Assembly: GCA_021324395.1 (NCBI GenBank)
Contig: JAJPJG010000047.1
Span: 43,432-107,431 of the forward strand
Direction: 5' to 3'
From: Spartobacteria bacterium
GTDB taxonomy: Bacteria; Verrucomicrobiota; Verrucomicrobiia; Chthoniobacterales; Chthoniobacteraceae
Length of the DNA stretch: 64,000 bases
Made by a program: the position numbers and the translations under genes
Shown here: positions 48,454 through 56,393 of the stretch, in pieces
How positions within the stretch are numbered: the stretch's first letter is position 1
Layout: every line of letters starts with the position of its first letter
The notes under the pieces: generated by a model
The model's input: only the letters and a program-made list of their open reading frames with translations
What the model was told of the DNA's origin: nothing
Database searches by the model: none

Positions 48454-50198
48454 TCCGCCAGACAAACCGCGTCCGGATCTTCCTCCTCCTCGCTCGCCGA
48501 GCCGCGCAGCATCAGCTCGCCGGCGGCGAACGCGAACAGCCCGGAATAGGCGACGTCCTTTTTCCCGACGGCGCGATAGAGCGGGAACCCGCCGCGCCGG
48601 CTGGTGATGATGTGGCCATCCTTGTCGGTCAACTGGCGGATGTTGTTGAGCTGCTTCAGGCCGATGGAAAGATAGCGCAGCGCATGGAGCAGCATCTCCG
48701 GCAGCCCGCGCAGCTCCTTCGGGTCGCGCTCGTCGATCGGCAGCGGATAGGCAAAGTGCGCCCCTTCCCATGCCTGCCGGTAAAGCAGATGCCACGCGTG
48801 GATGAAGCCCTCCTCGCTCACGAGGTAGAGCGCCTCGATCAGCGAATCGAAATCGCCGCCGCGCTTGAACCATTCGACGATCGCCCGCTTGTCGCTGGTG
48901 ATCGCCTCCTGGCGCGTGCAGAGGGGCACGAACGAACGCTCGACGCCATCGACCAGCAGCTTCTCCTTTTTCAGGTCCGGATAAATCCAGAGCCCGCCGC
49001 CGCCTGGGTCGAGCGCGATCTTCGAGAGGCCGAACACGGAATCGAGCAGATGGATGAACGCGGCCACCTGCCCCGTGTCGGCGTTCTTGAACATGTGGGC
49101 AAAGGTGAAGCTGCAATGCCACGGCACGCCGTTGACGATCCGCGTCGGCTCCAGCGGCACACCCTTCTTTATCTCGATCATCCGGTAGATCTTCGCCGCG
49201 CACCAGTCCGCCTTGATGCTCGCACCGCGCGCCACGTCAAAGCCGAGCACGTTGATCTCGTCGTCGTATTGACGTCCCCACACCGGCAGCAGCCCGCGGC
49301 GTTCGGGCGTGAGATAACGCCGGCAGACGTGGATGAGCACGGTGTCGGGATAGAAGTTACTCCCGTCCCTGCTCCAGATGCCGAGCCATTGCCGGCAGTA
49401 TTGGTCCCATGGCAAAACCTTGCGCTGCTCCTTCACCGTTTTCTCCGGCAGGAATTGCTTCTTGAAGGTCGAGCCGCGATACGGCTTCTCCGACCAGTCG
49501 AGATGACAAAAGCTGATGACTGCGTGGTCGGTCGAGCCGTCGGTGATCGAGCGCTTGTAAGCCATGTAACGCTGGTAGCCCTTGTGCGTCGGGCGCTCGG
49601 CGTGCCCGAGGAACTTGGTGTGGTTGCTCCAGACCGGATGATGCTGGTTGAAGCATGGGCGCGTCACGCGGTCGGCGAGCTGCTTCTCGATGCCGTCGCC
49701 CATGTCCATCGCGCGCAGGTAATCGTCGATGACCAGCGTGTTGAACCGCCGGCTTGCGCTCGTCTGCGAGTCCTGCATGAAGCCCGGCGCCGGCATGGTC
49801 AGGCGGTTGTTGTCCTTGAACTCCATCCACCATGCGCCGGGGTCCTTGTGCTCGCCCAGCTTGCCGTTGTGCATTTTCAGGTGGCTGGCATAGACCGGGC
49901 GCTGGTCGATCGCCATTTGGAAGTAAGGCCAGAACTCATCCTTTCCGGTCTGGAAATTGGGAAAGTAAATCGCGCCGACATGCTTTGGCAGCAACAGCAC
50001 GCGCAGGTTGATGTAGCAGAACTGCACGATGGTCTTGCCGGTCGAGACGCCGGAGCTGTCGATGACGTTCGGCACCCACCAGTAAGTGCGCAATCGCGCC
50101 GCCTGGAAGGTGTCGAGCTCAAACCCGAGCAGCACATAAGCCGCCATCACCGGATCGGTGAGGAACTTTTCGAGAGTGGATTGCGGCAGCTTTAGCAT
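48450..50198 (-). CDS. large terminase subunit
   Basis: 582 aa. ATPase domain with Walker A SGVSTGKT (49-56), hydrophobic strand plus acidic FNTLVIDDY (Walker B region, D158-D159), and a C-terminal RNase H-like nuclease with VLGFDVARG and SKIALDPGGGG. These motors package DNA into proheads. Start ATG 50198 overlaps the stop of the Pol-beta-like gene (TAATG). The Walker B reads DD rather than the common DE. Confidence 0.88.
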   Translation of the reverse strand: MLKLPQSTLEKFLTDPVMAAYVLLGFELDTFQAARLRTYWWVPNVIDSSGVSTGKTIVQFCYINLRVLLLPKHVGAIYFPNFQTGKDEFWPYFQMAIDQRPVYASHLKMHNGKLGEHKDPGAWWMEFKDNNRLTMPAPGFMQDSQTSASRRFNTLVIDDYLRAMDMGDGIEKQLADRVTRPCFNQHHPVWSNHTKFLGHAERPTHKGYQRYMAYKRSITDGSTDHAVISFCHLDWSEKPYRGSTFKKQFLPEKTVKEQRKVLPWDQYCRQWLGIWSRDGSNFYPDTVLIHVCRRYLTPERRGLLPVWGRQYDDEINVLGFDVARGASIKADWCAAKIYRMIEIKKGVPLEPTRIVNGVPWHCSFTFAHMFKNADTGQVAAFIHLLDSVFGLSKIALDPGGGGLWIYPDLKKEKLLVDGVERSFVPLCTRQEAITSDKRAIVEWFKRGGDFDSLIEALYLVSEEGFIHAWHLLYRQAWEGAHFAYPLPIDERDPKELRGLPEMLLHALRYLSIGLKQLNNIRQLTDKDGHIITSRRGGFPLYRAVGKKDVAYSGLFAFAAGELMLRGSASEEEEDPDAVCLAE

Positions 50199-50779
50199 TA
50201 GCTCCGCATCTCCGGGCTCGGGCAGGGTAATCCCACGAATTCAAATATCGCTTCCTCGCTCGTCATCTCGAATACCTTGCCGTCGCTCAACCGCGTGAAC
50301 CCGCAGCCGTAGGCGTTGAGCGAGTAGCCGAGCTCGTTCGCGCGCGAGGTCAGGCGAAGGTTGGTTTCCTTTCCGCCGGTGCGAATGACGAGACTGACCC
50401 ACCAGTTCTGCTTCGTGGTCGCAAACAGGTCCACCGGAATCCCCGTCGGCTTGTGCACCATGAGCTTGTTCTTTTTCCCGAATGTCTCGCGCCCGCGCGC
50501 ATCCTTGCGCCGGCAGAGCACGCCGTTTTCAAGCTGCTCGATGCGTTCCTCGGCGAGATCCTTCGGGTCGAACAGATGCCCCTCGGCCTTCCCGCTCAGG
50601 CGCGGGATATAAAGCAGCTCGATATCGCCCACCTCGCTCTTTTTCCGGAGCAGGCTGCCGGCGATGACGATCCGCTCGCAGCACGGCTCGAGCTGGCGCA
50701 CCAGCGCTTCGGCCACCTGCATCGCCTCTGCATAACTGTAGCGGCGGTCTGTGACCGCCGGCGCTTCGTTATTAGTCAT
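50198..50779 (-). CDS. DNA polymerase beta-type nucleotidyltransferase domain protein
   Basis: 193 aa. The N-terminal AEALVRQLEPCCERIVIAGS followed by LLRKKSEVGDIELLYIP carries the GS-x-R-R...VGDIE signature of Pol X/minimal nucleotidyltransferases; the catalytic acid pair is D52 and E54, with a third acid likely in IPVDLFATT. The C-terminal EEAIFEFVGLPCPSPEMR matches the end of phage Pol-beta-like proteins. It may act in gap filling or nucleotide tagging. It forms an overlapping unit with the YhaM-like and terminase genes. Confidence 0.78.
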   Translation of the reverse strand: MTNNEAPAVTDRRYSYAEAMQVAEALVRQLEPCCERIVIAGSLLRKKSEVGDIELLYIPRLSGKAEGHLFDPKDLAEERIEQLENGVLCRRKDARGRETFGKKNKLMVHKPTGIPVDLFATTKQNWWVSLVIRTGGKETNLRLTSRANELGYSLNAYGCGFTRLSDGKVFEMTSEEAIFEFVGLPCPSPEMRS

Positions 50780-51828
50780 TGGTCATTAGTCATTGGTTTG
50801 TCCACCTTCACCAAATTCCGCGGCAGCGGCCATGTCCGCTCGAAGATCATCTCGCCGATCGGCTTTGCCGTCTCGTAGCAGCCGCGCATCATCTCCAGCT
50901 TGGCGTCAATCTGGTCGAGGTAATGCAACACCTGCGCCTCGGGAAACGCCGGCTCGATCGGCGAGCCGAATGCCTTTTCGCCATGATGCGAAAGGATCAT
51001 GTGCGCCACGCAGTCGATCCGGAATTGCTCGCGCGAGCCGGGCACCCATTCCGCCTGCTTCTCGCACATCATGCGCCAGAGCATCCCGAGGATTTGCATG
51101 CCGATCGCGATGTGCCCGTAGAGCTCCGAGCGCACGGTGAACGGCATCCCGAATCCGTCCGGCTCATATTGGTTCTCGACGATCTTCCCGATGTCGTGCC
51201 AGAGAGCGCCCGCAATGAGAAGGCTTCGGTCGAGATGCGTATAAACCGCGCAGAGCGCATCAGCCCCGCGCATCATCATGACGGTGTGCTCGACCAGCCC
51301 GCCGCGCCGCGCGTGGTGATTTCCCCTCGCCGCGGCCGCGCGCTTGATCTGCGCGCCATAGGTCGCGAGCAGGCGCACGCACAGGTCTTTTAGCAGCGGA
51401 TCGCTGAAGCTCTCGACCATCTCCTTCATCGCATTGAACAATCCCTCGATCTTCTCCGCGCGCTCCGGCGAGCCCGCCAGCGCCGCGGCCGCTTCCTCGG
51501 CGGTTAGATTGCGCAGCACGCAGTCCTTCGATTCCGGGCCGAAGTTGCTTTTGGAAAACGTCCCCTCGACCGCGACGAACGGATGCGCCCGCGCCTTCAG
51601 GTCCGCACTCGAGTTGATGCCGAGGCAAAACGTGAACGCGGGGTGATCGCTCCAGATCCGCATCGTCATCGCCGGCGCGCTGCCGTCGTTGATACCGAGC
51701 TCGTAATACGGCTTGCCCTCGCCCTTCGTCGTCCGCCGCTCGCACACCTCGACCTGCACATGCAGGATGGCCCGCACCGATGGTTGCGTGGCGAGTGCCT
51801 GGTTGAGTTCCGCGATCGATTGTCTCAT
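50776..51828 (-). CDS. YhaM-like HD-domain 3'-5' exonuclease/phosphohydrolase
   Basis: 350 aa from ATG 51828. An N-terminal OB-fold (AILHVQVEVCERRTTKGEG, YELGINDGSAPAMTMRIW) is followed by an HD domain: GGLVEHTVMMMRGADAL, LLIAGALWHDIGKI (the HD pair) and CVAHMILSHHGEKAFGSP. Bacillus YhaM, with this OB-HD layout, is a 3'-5' exonuclease of RNA and DNA. Phages carry related proteins near terminase. The HD metal residues are all present, so activity is likely; the substrate is unknown. Confidence 0.8.
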   Translation of the reverse strand: MRQSIAELNQALATQPSVRAILHVQVEVCERRTTKGEGKPYYELGINDGSAPAMTMRIWSDHPAFTFCLGINSSADLKARAHPFVAVEGTFSKSNFGPESKDCVLRNLTAEEAAAALAGSPERAEKIEGLFNAMKEMVESFSDPLLKDLCVRLLATYGAQIKRAAAARGNHHARRGGLVEHTVMMMRGADALCAVYTHLDRSLLIAGALWHDIGKIVENQYEPDGFGMPFTVRSELYGHIAIGMQILGMLWRMMCEKQAEWVPGSREQFRIDCVAHMILSHHGEKAFGSPIEPAFPEAQVLHYLDQIDAKLEMMRGCYETAKPIGEMIFERTWPLPRNLVKVDKPMTNDQ

Positions 51829-52052
51829 AAATTGGTTTCCTGTAGCGGTTCCGCGCGCAGATCCACGAGCCACTGCCGCGCCCGTCCACGCACCGTTTCC
51901 ATGTCTTCTTCAAAGCGGTAGCCATAGCAGGTGCAAAAAGGAGTCTCCTTGTAAAAGATCAGGTCACAGCATTCGCTCAACTTGTATTTCTCCGGATGCT
52001 CGACCACGTCGTTGAGCGCCACCAGCAGTCGCGGGCAAATCGTGTCGCTCAT
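51825..52052 (-). CDS. small cysteine-rich protein, 75 aa
   Basis: Start ATG 52052 overlaps the stop of the 43-aa gene upstream. Cysteines are grouped (SECCDLIFYKETPFCTCYGY) in a pattern that might bind metal. It ends in an ATGA overlap with the YhaM-like gene. Not recognised. Confidence 0.55.
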   Translation of the reverse strand: MSDTICPRLLVALNDVVEHPEKYKLSECCDLIFYKETPFCTCYGYRFEEDMETVRGRARQWLVDLRAEPLQETNL

Positions 52053-52180
52053 GAGTAAAAAATCAAATACGCAAGCCGACCGAGCATTGCTACAAACCCA
52101 ATAAGTAAAAGAATCGCTGGTAATGCCAGCACCGTGCTTTCACGAACAATCTGAACAGGGGGCCATGTTGGCTTTTTCAT
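52049..52180 (-). CDS. tiny membrane protein, 43 aa
   Basis: A short gene linked by 4-nt overlaps on both sides. Sequence: basic MKKPTWPPV start, then a single transmembrane helix of about 20 residues (VLALPAILLLIGFVAMLG) and LAYLIFYS end. Such small hydrophobic phage proteins are often missed in annotation. Role unknown. Confidence 0.6.
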   Translation of the reverse strand: MKKPTWPPVQIVRESTVLALPAILLLIGFVAMLGRLAYLIFYS

Positions 52181-52455
52181 GGATTACCTCCGGCGTGTGG
52201 CTTCAGCCTCGCTTTCAATTCGCGGAACCGCAGCCGCGTCTCGCGGAGCGGTTGCCCCGCCTCGTCGAGCAGCTCAGGCCGCGCATGCTTGCACGTCGCC
52301 CAGTAAATGTTGCGCGCATGGAGCGCGCTCGATGCCGGGATCTCGCCGACGATCCAGACCGACGGCGCGGTGCGGACCTCGTCTTTGATCGTGCGGGAGA
52401 TCACCTTCTCGCACGCGACGTAAAGCTCGTAGAGTTGCTCGGGGACCGGCGGCAT
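52177..52455 (-). CDS. unknown protein, 92 aa
   Basis: ATG 52455 directly follows the AAAGTAACTTT site (minus reading). The product is helical, with EQLYELYVACEKVISRTI and an Arg-rich C-terminal RETRLRFRELKARLK. Not recognised. Part of the overlapping gene chain. Confidence 0.58.
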   Translation of the reverse strand: MPPVPEQLYELYVACEKVISRTIKDEVRTAPSVWIVGEIPASSALHARNIYWATCKHARPELLDEAGQPLRETRLRFRELKARLKPHAGGNP

Positions 52456-52466
52456 AAAGTTACTTT
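52456..52466. promoter_or_regulatory. dispersed AAAGTWACTTT site 9
   Basis: Exact site whose TAA is the stop codon of the upstream gene and whose end touches the next ATG. Confidence 0.58.
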
Positions 52467-52654
52467 GGAAAGCGCATCGCCTCCAGCCGCGCCCGCAACA
52501 CCGGGTCCGGCTCGTGCGCGATCGCAGAGTTCCGCGCGCGGTCGATGGCAAAATAGCGAAAGAACAGCCCGCGCGTCTCCGCGAGGATCTCCGGCTCCAG
52601 CCGCCCGAGGTGCAGGTCGCACAAAACTGTCGCTTGTCTATCTGTCCCGTTCAT
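52460..52654 (-). CDS. small unknown protein, 64 aa
   Basis: Start at ATG 52654 overlaps the zinc-ribbon gene stop. The product is soluble and helical (LEPEILAETRGLFFRYFAID). Its TAA lies inside the dispersed site. Not recognised. Confidence 0.5.
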   Translation of the reverse strand: MNGTDRQATVLCDLHLGRLEPEILAETRGLFFRYFAIDRARNSAIAHEPDPVLRARLEAMRFPK

Positions 52655-52884
52655 GGCTTTGGATTTTTGCCGGTTCCATTGCTGGCGCGGCGCGCGACTC
52701 GTTCGCCGCAGCGCTTACACTTCGCCCATTTTTTACTCGTGACTCGCGTTCCGAATCCGCACTTGGGGCATATCGCTCCCATGTCCATAAGGATTCCAAG
52801 CACCATGCATATTCCGTCGCGGTGCGCGAGCGGGTGGGCGCCGCGCTCCGGTTGTCCATGTTCGCAAAGGGGAGCCTGACTCAT
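52651..52884 (-). CDS. zinc-ribbon protein, 77 aa
   Basis: Two CxxC knuckles, CPKCGFG near residue 39 and CKRCGERV near 55, form a zinc ribbon, with a basic tail (ARRASNGTGKNPKP). A His/Cys-bearing N-terminus (LCEHGQPERG). Likely nucleic-acid binding. ATGA overlaps link it to both neighbours. Confidence 0.62.
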   Translation of the reverse strand: MSQAPLCEHGQPERGAHPLAHRDGICMVLGILMDMGAICPKCGFGTRVTSKKWAKCKRCGERVARRASNGTGKNPKP

Positions 52885-53357
52885 AGCAGCTCGCCTTGCA
52901 CTTTCTTGCAGGTGCAGCCCCATTCGCCGGCGCGCACCTCCTCAGCCGTCCAGTGCTCAATCTGGTGGCCACTAATAACCAGCGCGGCGATCTCCAGCTT
53001 CACTTTGAGGTCGATCATCCCCGGCGCGTTCGATGTCGCATAGACGACGCGATTGCAGCATGGCGAGATTGCCACGACCGCCTCCGGCTTGACTTCGGCA
53101 CGCTTCTTTAACATTTGCTCGCAAGTGTGAAACCCGGTCAAAAACGCGACCACGAAGATATGTTTTGCCTGAATCTCATTGGCGAACACGTCCTTCCAAT
53201 CCGCCCACCAATCCTTGAACCCATCATCAATTTCCTTCTCAAGGTTCGGAAGCCGCGGGTGATCGGCCAATGCTTCATCGAATTGATCGCAACCGTCGCA
53301 ATGCGGTCCGCGTTCTTCGCTGTATAGAAGTGGCGCGTTACAAAATGGGCACTTCAT
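52881..53357 (-). CDS. unknown protein with N-terminal zinc knuckle, 158 aa
   Basis: ATG 53357. The N-terminus CPFCNAPLLYSEERGPHCDGCD has the CxxC...CxxC zinc-finger pattern; the rest is helical with a hydrophobic patch (HIFVVAFLTGFH). A C-terminal GEWGCTCKKVQ adds cysteines. Might be a regulatory or nucleotide-binding protein. Not recognised. Confidence 0.6.
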   Translation of the reverse strand: MKCPFCNAPLLYSEERGPHCDGCDQFDEALADHPRLPNLEKEIDDGFKDWWADWKDVFANEIQAKHIFVVAFLTGFHTCEQMLKKRAEVKPEAVVAISPCCNRVVYATSNAPGMIDLKVKLEIAALVISGHQIEHWTAEEVRAGEWGCTCKKVQGELL

Positions 53358-53359
53358 GG

Positions 53360-53872
53360 TCAACACGCCTTTCTCGATTGACCGCCAAAGACGTAGTCCT
53401 TGAACGCGACCCAAACGCCGTCTTTTACAAAACCCCATCGGCGGGTCTTGCGAAGCACAATCACCAGCGTCCAGCAGTCGCCGCATTCCGCAGCTCGCAC
53501 GCGGTGCAGATGCTCGGCAGGAAATGAACGAACCCACGGCGCATCGTAGCGCGTCGTTGATTCGAGCTCGGTAACCGGAATCGACTGGCCAAATTCTTCA
53601 TCCACAACAGGCCGGAAAACATCCTCCAAATACCAGCCTTTTAGCCCGATGCTGATAAACCGGCGCGGATGATCGTGCGGATCAATCGCCCAATCGTCAC
53701 CGAGAAAGTGATGCAGGTAGATGCCGCAGCCGAAAGCCTCGCCCACTGTCCATCGCTCCAGATAGACAGGGCACTCTCTGCCCGACATGGTCTCATAGGC
53801 AAAGAGCCGGTCGAGAATGCGCCGGAACAAACGTTTGCCGGGAGGGACGAAATTGGAATCAATGAGCTTCAT
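53360..53872 (-). CDS. cupin-like protein, 170 aa
   Basis: IYLHHFLGDDWAIDPHDHPR matches a cupin metal-binding hairpin (HxH), followed by RFISIGLKGWYLEDVFRPV and a second motif FPAEHLHRVRAAECGDCWTL. This arrangement is known in phage and bacterial cupin-type proteins of unknown substrate. Metal binding is probable from the histidines; the enzyme activity is not known. Confidence 0.68.
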   Translation of the reverse strand: MKLIDSNFVPPGKRLFRRILDRLFAYETMSGRECPVYLERWTVGEAFGCGIYLHHFLGDDWAIDPHDHPRRFISIGLKGWYLEDVFRPVVDEEFGQSIPVTELESTTRYDAPWVRSFPAEHLHRVRAAECGDCWTLVIVLRKTRRWGFVKDGVWVAFKDYVFGGQSRKAC

Positions 53873-54153
53873 CTTTCCTCCCGCGCGCGCAGTAGTTCAC
53901 GCTTGGCTTTCGCCGCGAACATGTCGCACTCCCACTCGACGTAGTCGGCAGACTTCGCCTGCCCCGTCAACGTGCGCAATAGCTCGATGCCGCGGTGCAG
54001 CAGCCGCAGCGTTTCGAGCTCCGACAACACGCGGTCTTTCAATCGTAGCTCATCTTTACTCGGCGCCGTTGGCGCGGAATTTGCCTTCTGCGGTGAGGAA
54101 GTAGGAGAAGCCGGGCGCTTTACCGGCGTTGGCTTTTTCGGTGGCTTTGGCAT
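53869..54153 (-). CDS. small proline- and charge-rich protein, 94 aa
   Basis: N-terminal third is Pro/Lys/Ser-rich and likely disordered; the C-terminal half is helical (KDRVLSELETLRLLHRGIEL, AKAKRELLRAREE). It overlaps the next gene by 98 nt in a different frame, an unusually long overlap, so its true start may be downstream. Confidence 0.48.
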   Translation of the reverse strand: MPKPPKKPTPVKRPASPTSSPQKANSAPTAPSKDELRLKDRVLSELETLRLLHRGIELLRTLTGQAKSADYVEWECDMFAAKAKRELLRAREER

Positions 54154-54379
54154 GTTTCGATTCTGGGTTGGTTTTGGTTTCTACGAGGGTCATGAACTTT
54201 CCGCCGCCGACATTGGCGACGTGGATCTCGATTTGCATTGCGGAGTTGGGCAGTGAGATCACCGCCTTCCCGTAGCGTTGCAGTGCGATGTTGGCAGTGC
54301 CGTCCGGCCCCTGCTCGATGGTCACGAGCTCCTCGGGTTTTAACGGCGGTTGCTGTGCGATGGGTGCTTGTTTTTTCAT
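54056..54379 (-). CDS. unknown protein, 107 aa
   Basis: ATG 54379 (AAAAAACATGCC context read on the minus strand shows a basic MKKQAP start). Beta-rich centre (NIALQRYGKAVISLPNSAMQ, HVANVGGGKFMTL) and a charged tail. Not recognised. Shares 98 nt with the following gene. Confidence 0.52.
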   Translation of the reverse strand: MKKQAPIAQQPPLKPEELVTIEQGPDGTANIALQRYGKAVISLPNSAMQIEIHVANVGGGKFMTLVETKTNPESKHAKATEKANAGKAPGFSYFLTAEGKFRANGAE

Positions 54380-54384
54380 AAAGG

Positions 54385-55572
54385 TTAATCCGCTAAATCC
54401 TCCCCGCGCGAAGTCGCCGCAGGCGTCACGGAGATGCTGCCGGTTTGCTGCGGCAACACGGCTCCCGGCCCGGCGGGTTGTGTCTCCTCGTCCGCCGCCG
54501 CTGCGTCATCCCCTTCCTCGCCCATGTCGGCAATCCCTTCGTTGCGCTCGGCGCGGATCAAACGCAGCCCTTCCTCGAATCCGGCACGCAGCCGGCGCGA
54601 GGCCAGCCGCCCGAGGCCCGTCGGTTTCCAGTCGCGGTCCCAAAAATGCTGCATCGCCTCGTAAGCCGAGACCACCACGTCCGGGCGGTATTGCGCGGGG
54701 CGCAGCGTCAGCGGCGTGCAGAGCAGCTCCACTTCCGCCGCGGTGTGAATATGGTCGATCAGCTCGCGCGAATTGTCGGCGTAATAATCCTGCATCCCCT
54801 GCATGCACAAAGTCAGCGTCTCCTGGTAGCCGAGCCGCTTGCGCATCCCCTCGCCCTTGTCCATGCCAAGCGCCTTGTTCGTCCCCTCCATCGCGCTCAC
54901 GGCGTCGCGCCGGTCCTTGAGCAGCTTCATCAGCTGCTCGTTCTCCTTCGTGATGTCGTGCTGCATCGCCTCCTTGCGCGTAATCTGCGCCTTCGTCGCG
55001 GTGATGGCTTTGTCGATGAAAAAGAAAATGTGCACTTCCGACTGGATCAACGCCCGCGCCAGCGCCCGCGTCTGGTCGTTTTCCAGCCAGAGCTCGAGTT
55101 CATGGATGCGGTTGGCGATGTAGGCGCGCTCGTTTTCGTCCTCGATCGCGACGAATCCATGCTGGAGCAAAAGCTTGCGCGCCAGCTCCGGCGTCAGCTC
55201 GTCCCGCTTCTCCTCCCGGTCCGGCTCCTTTGCCCGCTCGTTTTCGAGTTTGTGCCGTCGCCAGAAGGTTTTCGCCGCGTCGAGCGTGGCGTCGATGTCC
55301 TTGACGGCCATGCCGAGCTTGCTCGCGACTTCCTCGCGCGTCCATGCCCGCATGTCGTCGATCTCCTCCACGCCGAGCAGTGGATGAATCCCGTAGATGC
55401 GCCGGAGGATTTTGAACACCTCCTCCTGCACCGAGAACAGGTCATGCCACCGCGCCATCTCGTCGATCATCGCGCCGTCCGGGATGCCAAAGTCGGCGCA
55501 AAGGGCGCCGCCATTCTCGGCACGCCAGTCGTCCCCGAGGGCGTCGATGTAGGCGATAAAGGTCTGGCTCAT
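54385..55572 (-). CDS. possible small terminase subunit, 395 aa
   Basis: Helical and charged; an HTH-like TREEVASKLGMAVKDIDATL segment lies near residue 78-97, then long coiled coils (about 115-250) and an acidic C-terminus (EEGDDAAAADEE). Small terminases have an N-terminal HTH and an oligomerising helical core, and this gene precedes the terminase region on the same strand. It is longer than most, so a different DNA-binding role is possible. Confidence 0.4.
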   Translation of the reverse strand: MSQTFIAYIDALGDDWRAENGGALCADFGIPDGAMIDEMARWHDLFSVQEEVFKILRRIYGIHPLLGVEEIDDMRAWTREEVASKLGMAVKDIDATLDAAKTFWRRHKLENERAKEPDREEKRDELTPELARKLLLQHGFVAIEDENERAYIANRIHELELWLENDQTRALARALIQSEVHIFFFIDKAITATKAQITRKEAMQHDITKENEQLMKLLKDRRDAVSAMEGTNKALGMDKGEGMRKRLGYQETLTLCMQGMQDYYADNSRELIDHIHTAAEVELLCTPLTLRPAQYRPDVVVSAYEAMQHFWDRDWKPTGLGRLASRRLRAGFEEGLRLIRAERNEGIADMGEEGDDAAAADEETQPAGPGAVLPQQTGSISVTPAATSRGEDLAD

Positions 55573-55573
55573 T

Positions 55574-55834
55574 TCAGGATTCCAGGAGAGCGCGCAGTTG
55601 ATCGCGATAGCCTTGAATATCTTGCCACGGGCTGTTCGGCTTAATACCGATCATTACGTCAATCACGTTGCATAAATGCGTTGCGACTTCGCGGATCGCC
55701 TTCGCGTGCGCGGCGATTTTCACGGCTTCAGGACCATGCGTTGCTTTGGGGTCGATGGCCTCGCAGAGCACTGTGATGTTCTTCGATAGGCTTTCGATCA
55801 TGCTGTCATGCGTCTCGTTCGGCGGTGTGTTCAT
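55574..55834 (-). CDS. small unknown protein, 86 aa
   Basis: ATG 55834; soluble, helical (DSMIESLSKNITVLCEAID, AHAKAIREVATHLCNVIDV). A 14-bp palindrome (55855-55868) lies 20 nt upstream of the start. Not recognised. Confidence 0.55.
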   Translation of the reverse strand: MNTPPNETHDSMIESLSKNITVLCEAIDPKATHGPEAVKIAAHAKAIREVATHLCNVIDVMIGIKPNSPWQDIQGYRDQLRALLES

Positions 55835-55854
55835 AGTTTCAGGTGGAAAGCATT

Positions 55855-55868
55855 GTTCTATGTAGAAC
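55855..55868. promoter_or_regulatory. 14-bp palindrome, possible operator
   Basis: GTTCTATGTAGAAC is a perfect palindrome between the HTH gene and the 86-aa gene, overlapping the stop of the HTH gene. It could be the operator of that HTH protein, or an SOS-type box. Confidence 0.45.
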
Positions 55869-56274
55869 GCGCGGTTTCGGCAAGTGTTTTGTTTTGCCGT
55901 TCGCGCCATTCCAGCAGTTCCGCCACGGTCTTGGGCAGCCGCATCGTGTCGTTTCCCTTTTTGTTTTTCTGTTCCAGGATGAACCGCGCGACTTCCATCT
56001 GCTGCACCGGCGCGTCCTCGGTCTTGAGCTCCCCGTCATTCGCGCGCATCCACTCGGCGGCGAGGTTCTCGGCGGCAAACTCGCGTGCGCAATCGTATTC
56101 CTGTTTCGAGAGCACCTGCGCCAGCTTCGACCATGTCTGCGAGCCGACCCGCCGCCCGTTCATCACCAGCGACAACGCACACGGCCCGGCATAGATCATC
56201 CGCGCCAGCTCCGCAATCGTCAGCCTGCGCACCGCCAGCATCCGGCCCAGTTTTTCATTCACGAGTTTCTTCAT
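55858..56274 (-). CDS. HTH (XRE/Cro-type) regulator, 138 aa
   Basis: ATG 56274. An N-terminal helix-turn-helix of XRE type: LGRMLAVRRLTIAELARMIY, then ALSLVMNGRRVGSQTWSKLA. A helical C-terminal region follows (LPKTVAELLEWRERQNKTLA). Such regulators control phage lysogeny or early genes, but it sits at the far end of the right arm. A GTTCTATGTAGAAC palindrome abuts its 3' end. No protease motif typical of CI cleavage is seen. Confidence 0.68.
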   Translation of the reverse strand: MKKLVNEKLGRMLAVRRLTIAELARMIYAGPCALSLVMNGRRVGSQTWSKLAQVLSKQEYDCAREFAAENLAAEWMRANDGELKTEDAPVQQMEVARFILEQKNKKGNDTMRLPKTVAELLEWRERQNKTLAETARST

Positions 56275-56393
56275 AGGTATCGCCCGCAGCGTTCGCAATA
56301 ACGGTAGTCTCGGTAAAACTGGCGGCGGAATTTATCCCAATAGCGGGCGCGTCCGGTATCGTGGCCGATCAAAAGGCAAATCAGTGTTTTCAT
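56271..56393 (-). CDS. tiny CxxC protein, 40 aa
   Basis: Overlaps both neighbours by 4 nt (ATGA). Short hydrophobic start (MKTLICLLIGHDT), aromatic Arg/Tyr-rich middle, and CERCGRYL end. Possibly a half zinc finger. Too short to assign. Confidence 0.5.
   Translation of the reverse strand: MKTLICLLIGHDTGRARYWDKFRRQFYRDYRYCERCGRYL

Noticed and set aside
48420..50195. Plus-strand 591-codon open frame over the large terminase
   Set aside because: It mirrors the terminase in GC-rich antisense and has no domain pattern, while the minus strand has Walker A and nuclease motifs.
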